A stretch of 37,130 bases of DNA from contig JADZFD010000067.1 in NCBI GenBank assembly GCA_020850225.1, forward strand, positions 1-37,130. Reading direction: 5' to 3'. Positions within the stretch are counted from its first letter, which is position 1. Each line of letters begins with the position of its first letter. The notes below the pieces were generated by a model. That model had not been told where the DNA came from, made no database searches, and worked only from the letters and a program-made list of their open reading frames with translations. Of this stretch, positions 1-9,300 are shown piece by piece. A program made the position numbers and the translations under genes. This stretch comes from Saprospiraceae bacterium (GTDB lineage: Bacteria; Bacteroidota; Bacteroidia; Chitinophagales; Saprospiraceae).

Positions 1-230
1 TTCGACTTGAGTTGATAGGTGATGCTATAAGGAAAGCAAGAAAAGCTAAACATCTAACACAAGAACAACTTGGAGAACTTGTAGGTGTTCAAAAATCACA
101 AATTGCAAAAATCGAAAACTCAACAACTGATGCAAGATTTTCAACAATTCTTAAAGTATTTGATGCTCTTAAAGTGAAGGTGAACTTTACAGTTGAATTA
201 GAAAATCAAAAACTAATGGTAAGAGAATAA
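1..230 (+). CDS. HigA-like XRE-family antitoxin/regulator (5' partial)
   Basis: The reading frame is open to the window edge, so the 5' end is cut off. The TTG at 12 is probably not the true start, because coding-like sequence (Arg-Leu-Glu) precedes it in frame. The visible part is a complete helix-turn-helix: LTQEQLGELVGVQKSQIAKIE is preceded by a basic stretch and followed by the typical XRE tail TTDARFSTILKVFDAL. Short proteins of this layout are usually the antitoxin of a HigB/HigA (RelE-type) pair, binding their own promoter and neutralising an mRNA-cleaving toxin. The toxin gene would lie just upstream, outside the window. The gene ends next to the hairpin at 248-304, which fits a small mobile or cassette-like gene. 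A stand-alone XRE regulator is the alternative. Confidence 0.8.
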   Translation, partial: RLELIGDAIRKARKAKHLTQEQLGELVGVQKSQIAKIENSTTDARFSTILKVFDALKVKVNFTVELENQKLMVRE

Positions 231-247
231 AAATGGCCAGATCATAA

Positions 248-304
248 CAACGGCTATGATGATAGATTCGCTATCGCTTCATCCATCACATAGCCTAACC
301 GTTG
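248..304. repeat. Imperfect hairpin with one-sided bulges (attC-like or dispersed palindromic element)
   Basis: Outer arms are CAAC (248-251) and GTTG (301-304). Next come GGCTATG (252-258) and CATAGCC (289-295), with TAACC (296-300) unpaired between the two right-hand arm segments. An inner stem GATAG/CTATC (261-265, 271-275) closes the structure. The unpaired bases all fall on the right-hand strand, as extrahelical bases do in integron attC sites. Read on the minus strand, the element begins AACGGTTAGGCTAT and ends CGTTGTT, similar to the longer element at 36863-36986. No integrase is in the window, so attC-like is a resemblance, not a demonstration. A dispersed REP-like palindrome is the alternative. 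Confidence 0.5.
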
Positions 305-327
305 CCGGAAATTATAAAGTATAAATA

Positions 328-1047
328 ATGAGAATACCATTAATCTATATTCCAAAGACAAAATATAAAAAGTTCTTATACATAGAGAAAAAATATAATT
401 CAAAATATCCAATTATTCCAATAGGATGCGATTGTCATCCTGCACATACTTTAAATTCTCTTTTTCTACGGAAAATAAGTCTACCTTTTGATTGGCTAAA
501 TATTGATCCAATTCATTGTTTCAATTACATTAATGACAATATAAAATGTGAGTTTTCATTCTTTAAATCTAACATAACAACTAATGAAAGAGGATATTTT
601 ATTGCAAGTAAATATCCTTCTGCAGAATTCATGCATGAGTTAAAATTAGATTCATCTAATAATCAAGAAAAATTTGATAGAAGAATTGCTAGATTTACAG
701 AATTGCTACCTAAAAAAAATATATTTATCCATACTATCCCTGCAAATTCAATAAAAAACAAAGAAGATATTACAATTTATATTGGAAGTATTTTGAGATT
801 CAAAGAAATTATACATAACGATTCAACAATACATATCTACATACGTTTTGATGAAAATATAACTGAAAATGAAACTTTAGCTAGTGAATTATATGCTCTC
901 CTAATAAATAATAATATTGAAACAACGAAATATGTAAGAAAGCTAAATAAGTTTGGAATTTGGGGCAATAAAAAAGAGTATCATAGTTTATTAAAAAATC
1001 TTAAAATAAATATTAAACAGACTTTCCCTGATATTTCAATAAAATAA
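328..1047 (+). CDS. DUF1796 family putative papain-like cysteine peptidase
   Basis: The 239-residue product has the DUF1796 signature near its start: PIGCDCHPAHTLNSL followed by SLPFDWLN. Further on, the segment around ASKYPSAEFMHEL and KFDRRIARFTELL matches the family pattern. Members are predicted papain-like cysteine peptidases or transferases with no settled substrate. The Cys in the GCDCHPA block is the likely nucleophile. No signal peptide or membrane segment is seen, so it is probably cytosolic. The gene is strikingly AT-rich and lysine/isoleucine/asparagine-rich compared with the genes from 1475 onward. It stands alone between the hairpin at 248-304 and a repeat-rich non-coding stretch, which suggests horizontal acquisition. 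The ATG at 328 follows a short AT-rich leader without a Shine-Dalgarno sequence. Confidence 0.75.
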   Translation: MRIPLIYIPKTKYKKFLYIEKKYNSKYPIIPIGCDCHPAHTLNSLFLRKISLPFDWLNIDPIHCFNYINDNIKCEFSFFKSNITTNERGYFIASKYPSAEFMHELKLDSSNNQEKFDRRIARFTELLPKKNIFIHTIPANSIKNKEDITIYIGSILRFKEIIHNDSTIHIYIRFDENITENETLASELYALLINNNIETTKYVRKLNKFGIWGNKKEYHSLLKNLKINIKQTFPDISIK

Positions 1048-1474
1048 CTTCTGTCAACAGGCAGTTTTGCAAGAGAGCGGGCAAAGTACCACGTTTGAAA
1101 TCTTTTAGTATATTTTGTCTTGTCTTGTCTTAAAATAGGTTTACACCAAAACGTGTAAAAATGGACAGAAAAAATTAAAGTCATTTCATGGATATTCCGG
1201 AGTATACTGACCCTCCTAAAAGGTAAGCATCTGCTTCAATTCGGTGTCGTGTGACGATGCTTATAGTTTTTGAGAGGCTCTATATGAATTACGAACCTAT
1301 ATTAATTCATCTAAACTAAACGACATTGTATCAGAATTAATAGTTTTTCTTTATTTTTGTAGTATTAATATTATTTTTAAAGAAATATAAACTGACCTTC
1401 CTGATAATTCAATTGCAGAATTATTCGTATCTTAATTGTAGTTATACATTATAGTCAGTTATACTATACCTAAC
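1048..1474. other. Non-coding stretch with small repeats, possible mobile-element scar
   Basis: No convincing gene is present. The stretch holds three tandem TTGTC copies (1115-1129), a perfect 7-bp inverted repeat TTTACAC/GTGTAAA with a 6-nt spacer (1140-1159), and a perfect 8-bp inverted repeat TAAGCATC/GATGCTTA (1224-1263). Closer to the next gene are a TAnnTTTG promoter motif (TATTTTTG, 1352-1359) and a 7-bp inverted repeat ATAATTC/GAATTAT (1404-1424) in its expected leader. The first half resembles the end of an old insertion element, but no transposase remains, so that reading is a guess. The boundary marks the change from AT-rich accessory DNA to the secreted-protein genes. Confidence 0.4.
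1352..1359 (+). promoter_or_regulatory. Putative Bacteroidota -7 promoter element for the C25-like gene
   Basis: TATTTTTG matches TAnnTTTG. An ATTG at 1325-1328 could serve as the -33 element, though the spacing (23 nt) is slightly long. It implies a leader of more than 100 nt that includes the inverted repeat at 1404-1424. Confidence 0.3.
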
Positions 1475-3484
1475 ATGTATCATTTAAACATAAAAATGTA
1501 TTGTATGAGAACTAATTTCCATTTTTCCTTACTTGTTTTTTCAACCTTGTTGTTCTTCAATCTATCAGCACAAACTCCAAAAGATTTGATAATCGGAGCG
1601 ACTGTATATCCCATACCGGAAGAAGACTCTGTAATGATATCATGGCAATCTAAGGATACCGGCAACATTTTAATCAATAGTATAACCAATGGTCCTCTCA
1701 AACTGATAAAGAAGGTCAACATCCAACAGAGTCAAACTAAAATCCATGTAAAACAAGGCGAATACCTCAATATCAAACTCGTCAGTGAAAGTAACCAGAA
1801 TCAAATCCAGATACTGACAGCTTCCAATTATTTCGTAGAGGCTCCAAAACAAAAAAGTGTTTTATTACTTGTAACTCCACTGATAGATACAGGAGCAGCA
1901 CCAGAGGTTGAGCGATGGATTAATGACGTAACAATGGAAGGATGGACGGTTACAAAATTAGTTATTCAGGAAGATGCTCTTCCGCCAGTAGTAAAAGACA
2001 CAATATACAATATGTACAAAAAAAGTACTGAAGCTCCACTAGCTGGTGTCTTTATCCTGGGACATATTCCTGTACCCTATTCAGGACTGCTCAACCCCGA
2101 CGGCCATGCTGACCATCTCGGTGCATGGCCTGCTGACGGATATTATGTGGATTTTAACAGTAGTAGTTATTTTACAGATAAAAATGTAGATACGGATAAA
2201 TCGGATAATCCTCCATCCAGGGAAGCCAACAGAAATATTCCCGGAGATGGTAAGTTCGATAGCAGTATCTTTGCCTCAACTGTTGAACTCTGGATTGGAA
2301 GAGTAGATATGTCCAATCTTTCTTTTTTCTCTGATGTCGATACATCATTTACAGAGTTGTATCTTACAAAGCGGTATCTCGACAAAGACCATGCATTTCG
2401 CAGGAATCAGATAAGACCTAAAGAAGGAACCATTATTGATGATAATTTTGGGTATTTTGGCGGTGAGGCTTTTGCTTCGAATGGCTGGATGGTGGGCAGG
2501 CAATTTATGGATGATTCCCTGATCGAAGCAGGCGATTTTTTCAACTCGTCCAAAGACCGAAGTTTTTTGTGGGGCTACGGATGTGGTGGCGGCAATTATA
2601 CGGGAGCCAGTGGAGTCGGAGATTCTAAACAATTTGCGAAGGATAGCGTAAATATTGTATTCTCCATGTTATTTGGCAGCTATTTTGGCGACTGGGATAG
2701 TAAAAATAACTTCATGCGAAGTGCACTTGCGTCCAAAGGAATGTTGCTGACATGTGTCTGGGCAGGTCGGCCGGATTGGTTTTTTCATAGGATGACAGCC
2801 AATCTTCCCATTGGTGAAAGTGTCAGGGAATCATTCAACGCAGGACAAGCTTATTCTACTGCCTATGCTCAGAAATGGGTACATATGGCATTAATGGGCG
2901 ATCCTACCTTAAGAAATCATAGTATTATGCCACCAACCGAAGTGGCTATAAGAGGAGAAGGCCCAGTTTATACGATGGAATGGACTTCAGCACCTGATAC
3001 TTCAGTCAATTACTTCATTTTCAGAAAATCAGAAAAAGAGACATATTTCAGGCTCCTTCGTTCGTCTCCAGGTACCGTACTGACATATATTGACTCCTCA
3101 GCCCTACCCGGACTTAATACGTATGCTATTCTTGCAGGGAAAAAAATACAAAATCGCAGTGGTATCCATTATGCTATGAGCAATGGAATATATGCTGACG
3201 CCACTTACACACCTAGTACGACTCTACAATACCAGGTAGACAAAAAGTACTTTATAACGCCAAACCCATCATACGGTCATTCTCAACTGCATCTGGATCC
3301 TTCGAGATTAGACGACATAAAAGTGCTGATTACCGATTTGTCCGGAAAGATTATATTCACCTCCATGGTGGATAAAAATGTGACAAAGTTTATTTTGCCG
3401 GTTCTGTCTTCAGGTATGTATGTTGTTAGTTTACAAATATTGAAACATGGAGAAACGATTGAATTAAAATGGATTGTTCAATAG
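1475..3484 (+). CDS. C25/gingipain-like secreted protein with T9SS type A sorting domain
   Basis: This is a secreted protein of about 669 residues. The ATG at 1505 (residue 11) gives a standard signal peptide ending near NLSAQ and may be the real start. Residues about 125-480 resemble the gingipain/C25 fold: a central GHIPVPYSG...DGYYVD block, a later GYGCGGGNY block (367-375), FGSYFGDWD (400-408) and the family's closing GDPTL motif (about 474-478). A fibronectin-III-like domain follows (about 485-590). The C-terminal 75 residues are a type A sorting domain (PNPSYGHSQL ... SGMYVVSL), so export through the type IX system to the cell surface or medium is expected. The GHG that carries the C25 catalytic His reads GYG here, and I find no Cys at the usual nucleophile position. 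It may therefore be an inactive or differently catalytic relative. It is monocistronic. Confidence 0.75.
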   Translation: MYHLNIKMYCMRTNFHFSLLVFSTLLFFNLSAQTPKDLIIGATVYPIPEEDSVMISWQSKDTGNILINSITNGPLKLIKKVNIQQSQTKIHVKQGEYLNIKLVSESNQNQIQILTASNYFVEAPKQKSVLLLVTPLIDTGAAPEVERWINDVTMEGWTVTKLVIQEDALPPVVKDTIYNMYKKSTEAPLAGVFILGHIPVPYSGLLNPDGHADHLGAWPADGYYVDFNSSSYFTDKNVDTDKSDNPPSREANRNIPGDGKFDSSIFASTVELWIGRVDMSNLSFFSDVDTSFTELYLTKRYLDKDHAFRRNQIRPKEGTIIDDNFGYFGGEAFASNGWMVGRQFMDDSLIEAGDFFNSSKDRSFLWGYGCGGGNYTGASGVGDSKQFAKDSVNIVFSMLFGSYFGDWDSKNNFMRSALASKGMLLTCVWAGRPDWFFHRMTANLPIGESVRESFNAGQAYSTAYAQKWVHMALMGDPTLRNHSIMPPTEVAIRGEGPVYTMEWTSAPDTSVNYFIFRKSEKETYFRLLRSSPGTVLTYIDSSALPGLNTYAILAGKKIQNRSGIHYAMSNGIYADATYTPSTTLQYQVDKKYFITPNPSYGHSQLHLDPSRLDDIKVLITDLSGKIIFTSMVDKNVTKFILPVLSSGMYVVSLQILKHGETIELKWIVQ

Positions 3485-3563
3485 TGGCACCAGGAATGTA
3501 AGATTTTATTTCATATTAGGTTTTTTACATACAAAAGAATCTGTAGTGTAAAGTTTAAATAGC

Positions 3564-3992
3564 TCAATTCACCCTGTGCCATATCTGGGTTCTTCCTAAT
3601 AGTGAGATACCCAAAAAACCTCTGACTTCGAGTGTATTTTTATCTTTCAGGCGCATTTTACAACTATATTCCTTTCCGTTATTGGGATCCAGTATCCTGC
3701 CGTCATCCCAACCATCACCCGATTTATTCATGTTCCAAAGTATAGTCATCCCTATAATGGGTTTATCCTTATTTTCACCTTTACAATCTTCGCACCTGGC
3801 ATTTTCCTTTCCTGGAGTCAGAATTTTTATAACTTTACCTTGGAGTCTACCTGATTTAGTATGGCTGATTTCAACATAGGATTTGTCTTTCCCTGTTTTA
3901 TCATCGATTGTTTTCCACTTTCCTTCAGCAGATTGTGCAAACGAAACAATACTCAGACTTAATATGAGCATTACAGAAGATATTATTTTCAT
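3564..3992 (-). CDS. DUF2147 domain secreted protein
   Basis: The 142-residue product has a clear signal peptide (MKIISSVMLILSLSIVSFAQ) followed by one DUF2147 domain. Diagnostic features are GKWKTIDDKTGKDKSYVEI near the start, the CEDCKG pair of cysteines, the GMTILWNM block, the DPNNGKEYSCKM block, and the closing LRVRGFLGISLLGRTQIW-type end, here EVRGFLGISLLGRTQIWHR. Such proteins are small exported beta-barrel (lipocalin-like) proteins of unknown ligand, common in Bacteroidota and Proteobacteria. The gene is convergent with the C25-like gene (79 bp apart) and is not part of an obvious operon. Family assignment is firm; function is unknown. Confidence 0.88.
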   Translation of the reverse strand: MKIISSVMLILSLSIVSFAQSAEGKWKTIDDKTGKDKSYVEISHTKSGRLQGKVIKILTPGKENARCEDCKGENKDKPIIGMTILWNMNKSGDGWDDGRILDPNNGKEYSCKMRLKDKNTLEVRGFLGISLLGRTQIWHRVN

Positions 3993-4192
3993 AATTAATA
4001 AAATATTCAGAAAGGCAAAGATATAATACTAAAAGAAAATATCAATACTAAATAATACATTAAGGTGCAAATGTATAAAATTTAGAAATTATGAAATCCA
4101 CGAGGAATTCAGATATATTAAAAGAAACGTAGTAATGAACAAAAATTGTCAGTAGATGGAGACTGTAGAATTATAGGAGAAATTAAGTTTAG

Positions 4193-4277
4193 TACCCGGA
4201 GCCGGAATCGAACCGGCACGACCGCAATGGTCACAGGATTTTAAGTCCTGCGTGTCTACCAGTTTCACCACCCGGGC
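4193..4277 (-). tRNA. tRNA-Leu (anticodon UAA)
   Basis: On the minus strand it reads as an 85-nt class II tRNA. The acceptor GCCCGGG pairs with TCCGGGT. The D-arm contains GTGAAACTGGTAGACAC. The anticodon stem is CAGGA/TCCTG with loop CTTAAAA (anticodon TAA). A long variable arm precedes the T-loop GGTTCGATTCC. The 3' CCA is not encoded; the discriminator is A. It is probably co-transcribed behind tRNA-Gly. Confidence 0.96.
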
Positions 4278-4309
4278 ATAGACTTAAAAGACATTATTAA
4301 AAATAATGG

Positions 4310-4382
<73 letters not shown>

Positions 4383-4415
4383 ATAAATCTTTAAGAACTT
4401 CTTCGAAAAGCGATG

Positions 4416-4448
4416 CAAATGTACAATAATTCAAAAGATTCTACCAAA
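4416..4448 (-). promoter_or_regulatory. Promoter of the tRNA-Gly/tRNA-Leu unit
   Basis: On the minus strand, TACATTTG (4423-4416) is an exact TAnnTTTG -7 element. A TTTG -33 element lies 21 nt upstream (4448-4445). The predicted transcription start is a few bases further, about 25-30 nt before the tRNA-Gly 5' end. This is one of the best promoter matches in the window. Confidence 0.5.
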
Positions 4449-4564
4449 TTTTTTAATATTATTTTTAATCAATTATTTATATTATGTACAACCTATTCAT
4501 TTTCAATTAATAATAAACGCTATCTTTTATTGAAATTTATCAATTGGTCTTCTTTGCTCTTTGA

Positions 4565-6130
4565 TCAGTTCTTAATTTTAACAAGATCCAGATCCTGGAA
4601 GTCATAACTAAAATCTGTAAGCGGAGAAATGGGTTTCATTTTTAATCCGGTGACCTGATTATGTACTGTTTCCACTATGATAAAAGCATCTGCATGCAGA
4701 TAGGCATTGTCCCATTTAACTACCCACGTTTTATCCTTATAATACGATACATCTCCTGTCAATTGAGATGAACGTTCAGAAACAAACCGTAATTTACCAG
4801 TATTGCGATCTTTAAGTATTGTAATATTACCGAACCATGCGTCTCTGTATTTACCAGATATTTCTGTTACTGGTATTACTTTATCCTGTACATTCTGATT
4901 CACAAACTGCCATACCTCATCAACCGTTTTTTCTGCATTTGTATTTCTGACAGATATTAATCCTGCATATTCTTTTACCCAATCAAAATAAGGTAATCCC
5001 AGATAAAAATCTTTAATCGTGTTGGACACTGCCATAAAGGCTGCTCCTTCCTGTTGATTGGTCAGTACTATGATTCCCAAATCAAGTTGAGGATACATAA
5101 TAACCTGCGTTACGATACCTTCAAGACCGCCTGTGTGGGATACCTCCAGTTTGCCGGCAACATCCTGCAACTGAAACCCGAGTCCATATGCTCTGAAAAG
5201 TGTATTGTAAGGTGGCCTTGTAAATGCAGGCATCAGTGTTTGTGGTTTGGACAACTGGTCCATAAAATGCTTACCCAGTAATTCTCTGCCGTCCGGTGTT
5301 TTACCGTGATTCAATTGAAACCTGACCCATTTGATCAGATCATCAACATTGGAATACAAGCCTGCTGCAGCATCAAATATCGAATGAGTATACCGTTCTA
5401 TGACTTTAAGCTTACCATCTACAGGTACATGTGGAGCAATAACGTTTGTCTTGTCATGCAGCGTCTTCCAACTGGCACCTGTTCTGTTCATCCTTAATGG
5501 AACCAGAAAATTTTCTTCAATAAAAGTTGTCCATGGCATTCCGGACACCCGCTCTATGACGACACCGGCAATTATATAAAGAAGGTTGTCATAATCATAC
5601 TTGGTTCTAAAGCCTGACACAGGTTTCAGATACTGGATATTTGAGATAATATCATCGGGTGTAAAATTGTGCCCATCCGGCCATACCATCAGATCACCTG
5701 CACCTAGCCCCAGTCCGCTCCTGTGTGTCAGCAAATCCCTGATGGTAAATTCTTCAGTCACATATGTATTGTACATTGTAAATTCAGGTATATATTTCCT
5801 GACTTTATCATCGAGTTTCAATCTTCCACCCTGTTCCAGCAACATCAATGCCGTTGCTGTGAAAGCTTTGGAATTGGATGCAATCCCAAAATTGGTTGAT
5901 GCATTTACGGTTTCACCTGTTTCGATATTGGATATACCATAACCTTTGGCCAGAACAACAGAATCTTTGTGGACAATACCCACAGCAATACCAGGTACAT
6001 TAAAGGTTTTCAACACTTGCTGAACACAGGAATCAACTTTGGACACAGGTATTTCCTGGGCAGTACCGGTATGCAGAAATAAGGAAATCATCGTAAACAA
6101 CCCTATTTTTCCTGCTCTAACTAAATTCAT
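4565..6130 (-). CDS. Serine hydrolase, beta-lactamase/PBP (class C-like) family
   Basis: The 521-residue secreted protein has a signal peptide ending at GTAQ (about residue 25). The beta-lactamase domain spans about 30-380. It carries the catalytic SxxK as SNSK (85-88), the YxN motif as YDN (180-182) and the KTG-equivalent box as HTGG (332-335). The C-terminal 130 residues form a DUF3471-like beta-rich domain (ISGKYRDAWFGNITILKD onward). Proteins of this layout are D-aminopeptidase, esterase or PBP4*-like enzymes rather than true antibiotic-resistance lactamases; the substrate cannot be read from sequence. All catalytic motifs are intact. It acts in the periplasm or at the cell surface. Its 5' side is separated from the giant T9SS gene by a terminator (6215-6259), so it is transcribed on its own. 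Confidence 0.9.
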   Translation of the reverse strand: MNLVRAGKIGLFTMISLFLHTGTAQEIPVSKVDSCVQQVLKTFNVPGIAVGIVHKDSVVLAKGYGISNIETGETVNASTNFGIASNSKAFTATALMLLEQGGRLKLDDKVRKYIPEFTMYNTYVTEEFTIRDLLTHRSGLGLGAGDLMVWPDGHNFTPDDIISNIQYLKPVSGFRTKYDYDNLLYIIAGVVIERVSGMPWTTFIEENFLVPLRMNRTGASWKTLHDKTNVIAPHVPVDGKLKVIERYTHSIFDAAAGLYSNVDDLIKWVRFQLNHGKTPDGRELLGKHFMDQLSKPQTLMPAFTRPPYNTLFRAYGLGFQLQDVAGKLEVSHTGGLEGIVTQVIMYPQLDLGIIVLTNQQEGAAFMAVSNTIKDFYLGLPYFDWVKEYAGLISVRNTNAEKTVDEVWQFVNQNVQDKVIPVTEISGKYRDAWFGNITILKDRNTGKLRFVSERSSQLTGDVSYYKDKTWVVKWDNAYLHADAFIIVETVHNQVTGLKMKPISPLTDFSYDFQDLDLVKIKN

Positions 6131-6214
6131 ATTAGATTAAATTAAACTGAATAATAAAACAAAATAATTTGTGTAAAAATAGCATTTATCTTAACTCCAA
6201 CACAACTGCCGGCA

Positions 6215-6259
6215 CTTAAAAATAAAAAGCCGTCACAAAAATACTTTTGCAACGGCTTT
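6215..6259 (-). terminator. Rho-independent terminator of the T9SS surface protein gene
   Basis: On the minus strand, AAAGCCGT (6259-6252) pairs with ACGGCTTT (6233-6226). The stem extends inward as CAAAA/TTTTG pairing and is followed by a T-rich run (TTTATTTTT). It lies about 95 nt after the stop of the large gene and before the serine hydrolase gene. Confidence 0.75.
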
Positions 6260-6352
6260 AAAAATACTTCAATCTATTCTTATTCTAAATGAATACCCGG
6301 GATAATCATCCTTAGGCAACTCACTGCTTTAATTTTTGAACTGATAAAATGA

Positions 6353-9300
6353 CTATTCAAGAACAATCATTTTACGTGTACCGCTATAACTTCCACTTTC
6401 TATTTTGTATATAAACACACCAGTAGCACCTAAATCTTCTTTGGTTACTTTTAGTGAATTTACTCCTTTGTTAAAGTATCCATCAATTGTCTTTACTACT
6501 TTTCCTGTGATATCTGTAATAGTAGTCACTGCATCAGCAGCTTTTGGCAAGGTGAAATCTATAAGTGTTTCATCACGGAAAGGATTGGGCTTATTCTGCA
6601 TCAAAACATACTGATCTTCCATATCTGCTTGTCTTGTGTTCAAACGGATATCTCTGGCTTCATACTGACCATCATAAGCAATCGCAGGTGTTATCTTAGA
6701 TGAAATTTTTACTATTTCATTATAATTGGAGGTCTTCAGCGTCTTGAATTTCAATGTAAACAGGCTACTTCCTTTGTAGAGAACAACCGGATTTTCTTTA
6801 CTCCAGCTTGTAGTGACAATACCCGATCCCGTTCTGTTCAATCCGAAATTACCCTCGTTCATTCCCGGCATATCAGATATCACATCCAGCAATTCGTATT
6901 GATTCGGATTGAATTCCATAGTAAACTGGTATCCGTGTACTGTTATATTTTTATCTGCAACAAACTTAACAAATACGATTCCCTCATCTGTCTTTTGTAC
7001 TTCATTGGCAAGCATCAAAGCATTGACAGATCTTGTCTCTACAGATGATTTATTCAAATCAAGTTGTGCAGTATTGTTAACATCACCAATCTTTATAGCT
7101 TTGAAATTTTGCTCTGTCTGATTGGAAGTTAAATTAGTATATCTGTAACTTTCAACGAATGGGAATGGTGACTGATTATTGGCAAATGTCTGATTTGCAG
7201 TTATAAATCTCCACGATTTCTGATTATTAGGAAACTGATCCCTTATTCCCAGTATTACCTTTCTGATAGCTGTCAGATCCGAAGCTGTAACAAAACCAGA
7301 GTTGTCTGCATCCGAAGCAATGATTTTCTCAGGGCTGTTCAGTACTTCCAATCCAAGAATATGTCTTTGGATCATAACAAGATCCAATGTTGTCACGCCA
7401 TTTAATACATCATCATTATTCTGTAGAGATACTGAGTAATCATTTCCTTTATCTAATTTGTCTAAAGAGAAAAATCCATTATTATCACTATAAATACTTC
7501 GATTTAGTTCTGGTTTACTGCTTATTAAATCTACTTCAACATTTTTTGCATTATTGCCGTTGAAACTAACTCGACCGCTAACTGCAACCGTACTGGTAGC
7601 ATTATCCGGACAAATATTGGCATTATCCTGAAGAATAATCGTGACTGTACAGAAATCCTGATTGCCAGCAAGATCTGTAACCGTCATATCCAGAGATATC
7701 TGTTGTGACTTACCATTCGGAATATCAGCACATGTAAACATCCTGCCTGAAGATTTCATCGAAGGAATCCATTTTTGTGCTATTCCAGCTCTGTATTCAG
7801 TTATGTTCGACAATACACCCTTGCCTTTAAAGTAATGTTCCTTATCCAGTAATGTATCAACTGGAGTTGCTCCGAAGAAAGTAAACCACAATTCAGAAAG
7901 AGGTGTACAGTTATCATAGGATCCTTTATCAAAATCCTTAGCCCAGATGACTGCTGTTCCGTCAGAATTCATTGTTGTAGTCGTTAAGTATGAAATGCAG
8001 TATGGTGTTGGCTTTTTAGCTTCTATTACATTGACATTTTGTGTACAATATGCTCTGTTTCCACACTTATCCTCTACTATCCATTTTATGATGTATTTAC
8101 CTACAGGCATTACTTTAATGAACCTGTTGGCTGATCCGGTATAGAGTTGAGTTATACCATCTTCCTTATAAACAGTGTATATCCAGATCATATCCTGAGC
8201 ATTAGGATTACAGTCATCCTTAGCATTCATTCTAATATCTACTTCACCTTCACAATTTCCGTATGCCGGAATTGTCCTGTCTGTACAACCATCCAGACTG
8301 CTACCACTTGCTCCGATAAATTCCGGGGCTTTTTTATTGATTATTTTTATAATCTGAACATATTCATACCATCCTTGTCCCAATACCGGTTCTGTTTCAT
8401 TATATGTACACCAATCCAAAACTGTCCATGTTCTTATTACCTTTTCACAAGCACCATCGATAAGCTTGAATACCTGATCCTTATAGCTTGCAGCAACAAG
8501 ACTACAAGTATTATCTTTATACACTGGTTTGTTGTATCCGGATGGCAGTGATTCAGGATTCAACTCTGAATAGCACGTCTCTGTCTCATAATTTAAAGGC
8601 CATCTGATGTCAGTTGATTTAAAAGGATTCTTATTTTTGAGCGTAATCACCTGTACACAAGAATTCTTATATCCCTGCTTATCTACTACCGTCCAAACCC
8701 TGGTAACAGTTCCTTCACCACAATGGTTGATATTGACAGAATCTTGCTTACTTACCTTTATAACTTCACAATTATCCTGATATTCGGGACTTCCAGTCAA
8801 CTTAAGATCATTATAATCTGCATGACAGTCGATAGTCAGGTCTGCTGGACATTGAGTGATATACGGCGGCAATTTATCCTCTATTTTCACTTCTACCATA
8901 CAGATATTTGTATTATCGTGAACATCCGTTACGAGTAATTCTACCATGACTGTGGTTCCGACTTCTTCACAGCAAAATTCAATGGTGGGCGTATAATTCG
9001 TTGTTCCAAATCCACATTTATCCGTCATTTTACGGGCTTCAAACTTGAGAATACCGCAATTATCTGTACTGCCATCATCCAGTGATTCAGCTTTCACTAC
9101 TGCACGTCCATTACCAGACAGGGAAGCTACTGTATGTTTATCACAAACAGGAACAGGTTTAACATCGTCAATTACCGTAACTTTGTATGTACATTCAGAT
9201 GTATTGCCACAAGCATCCGTTACCTGCCATTTTACCCAATTATCGCCTAAATTCAGAGAATTAATGGTTGCAGTATTCTGATTAATGCCTGCAAACACAA

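Noticed and set aside
981..1184. 67-codon minus-strand frame after DUF1796
   Set aside because: It overlaps the DUF1796 3' end and the TTGTC repeats, with no recognisable protein features.
4413..4607. 64-codon plus-strand frame between tRNA-Gly and the serine hydrolase
   Set aside because: Low-complexity AT-rich translation that covers the tRNA promoter and the 3' end of the serine hydrolase gene.
4565..6130. Antibiotic-resistance beta-lactamase
   Set aside because: The protein has the broad serine-hydrolase layout with a DUF3471-like tail, typical of peptidase/esterase relatives rather than class C resistance enzymes.
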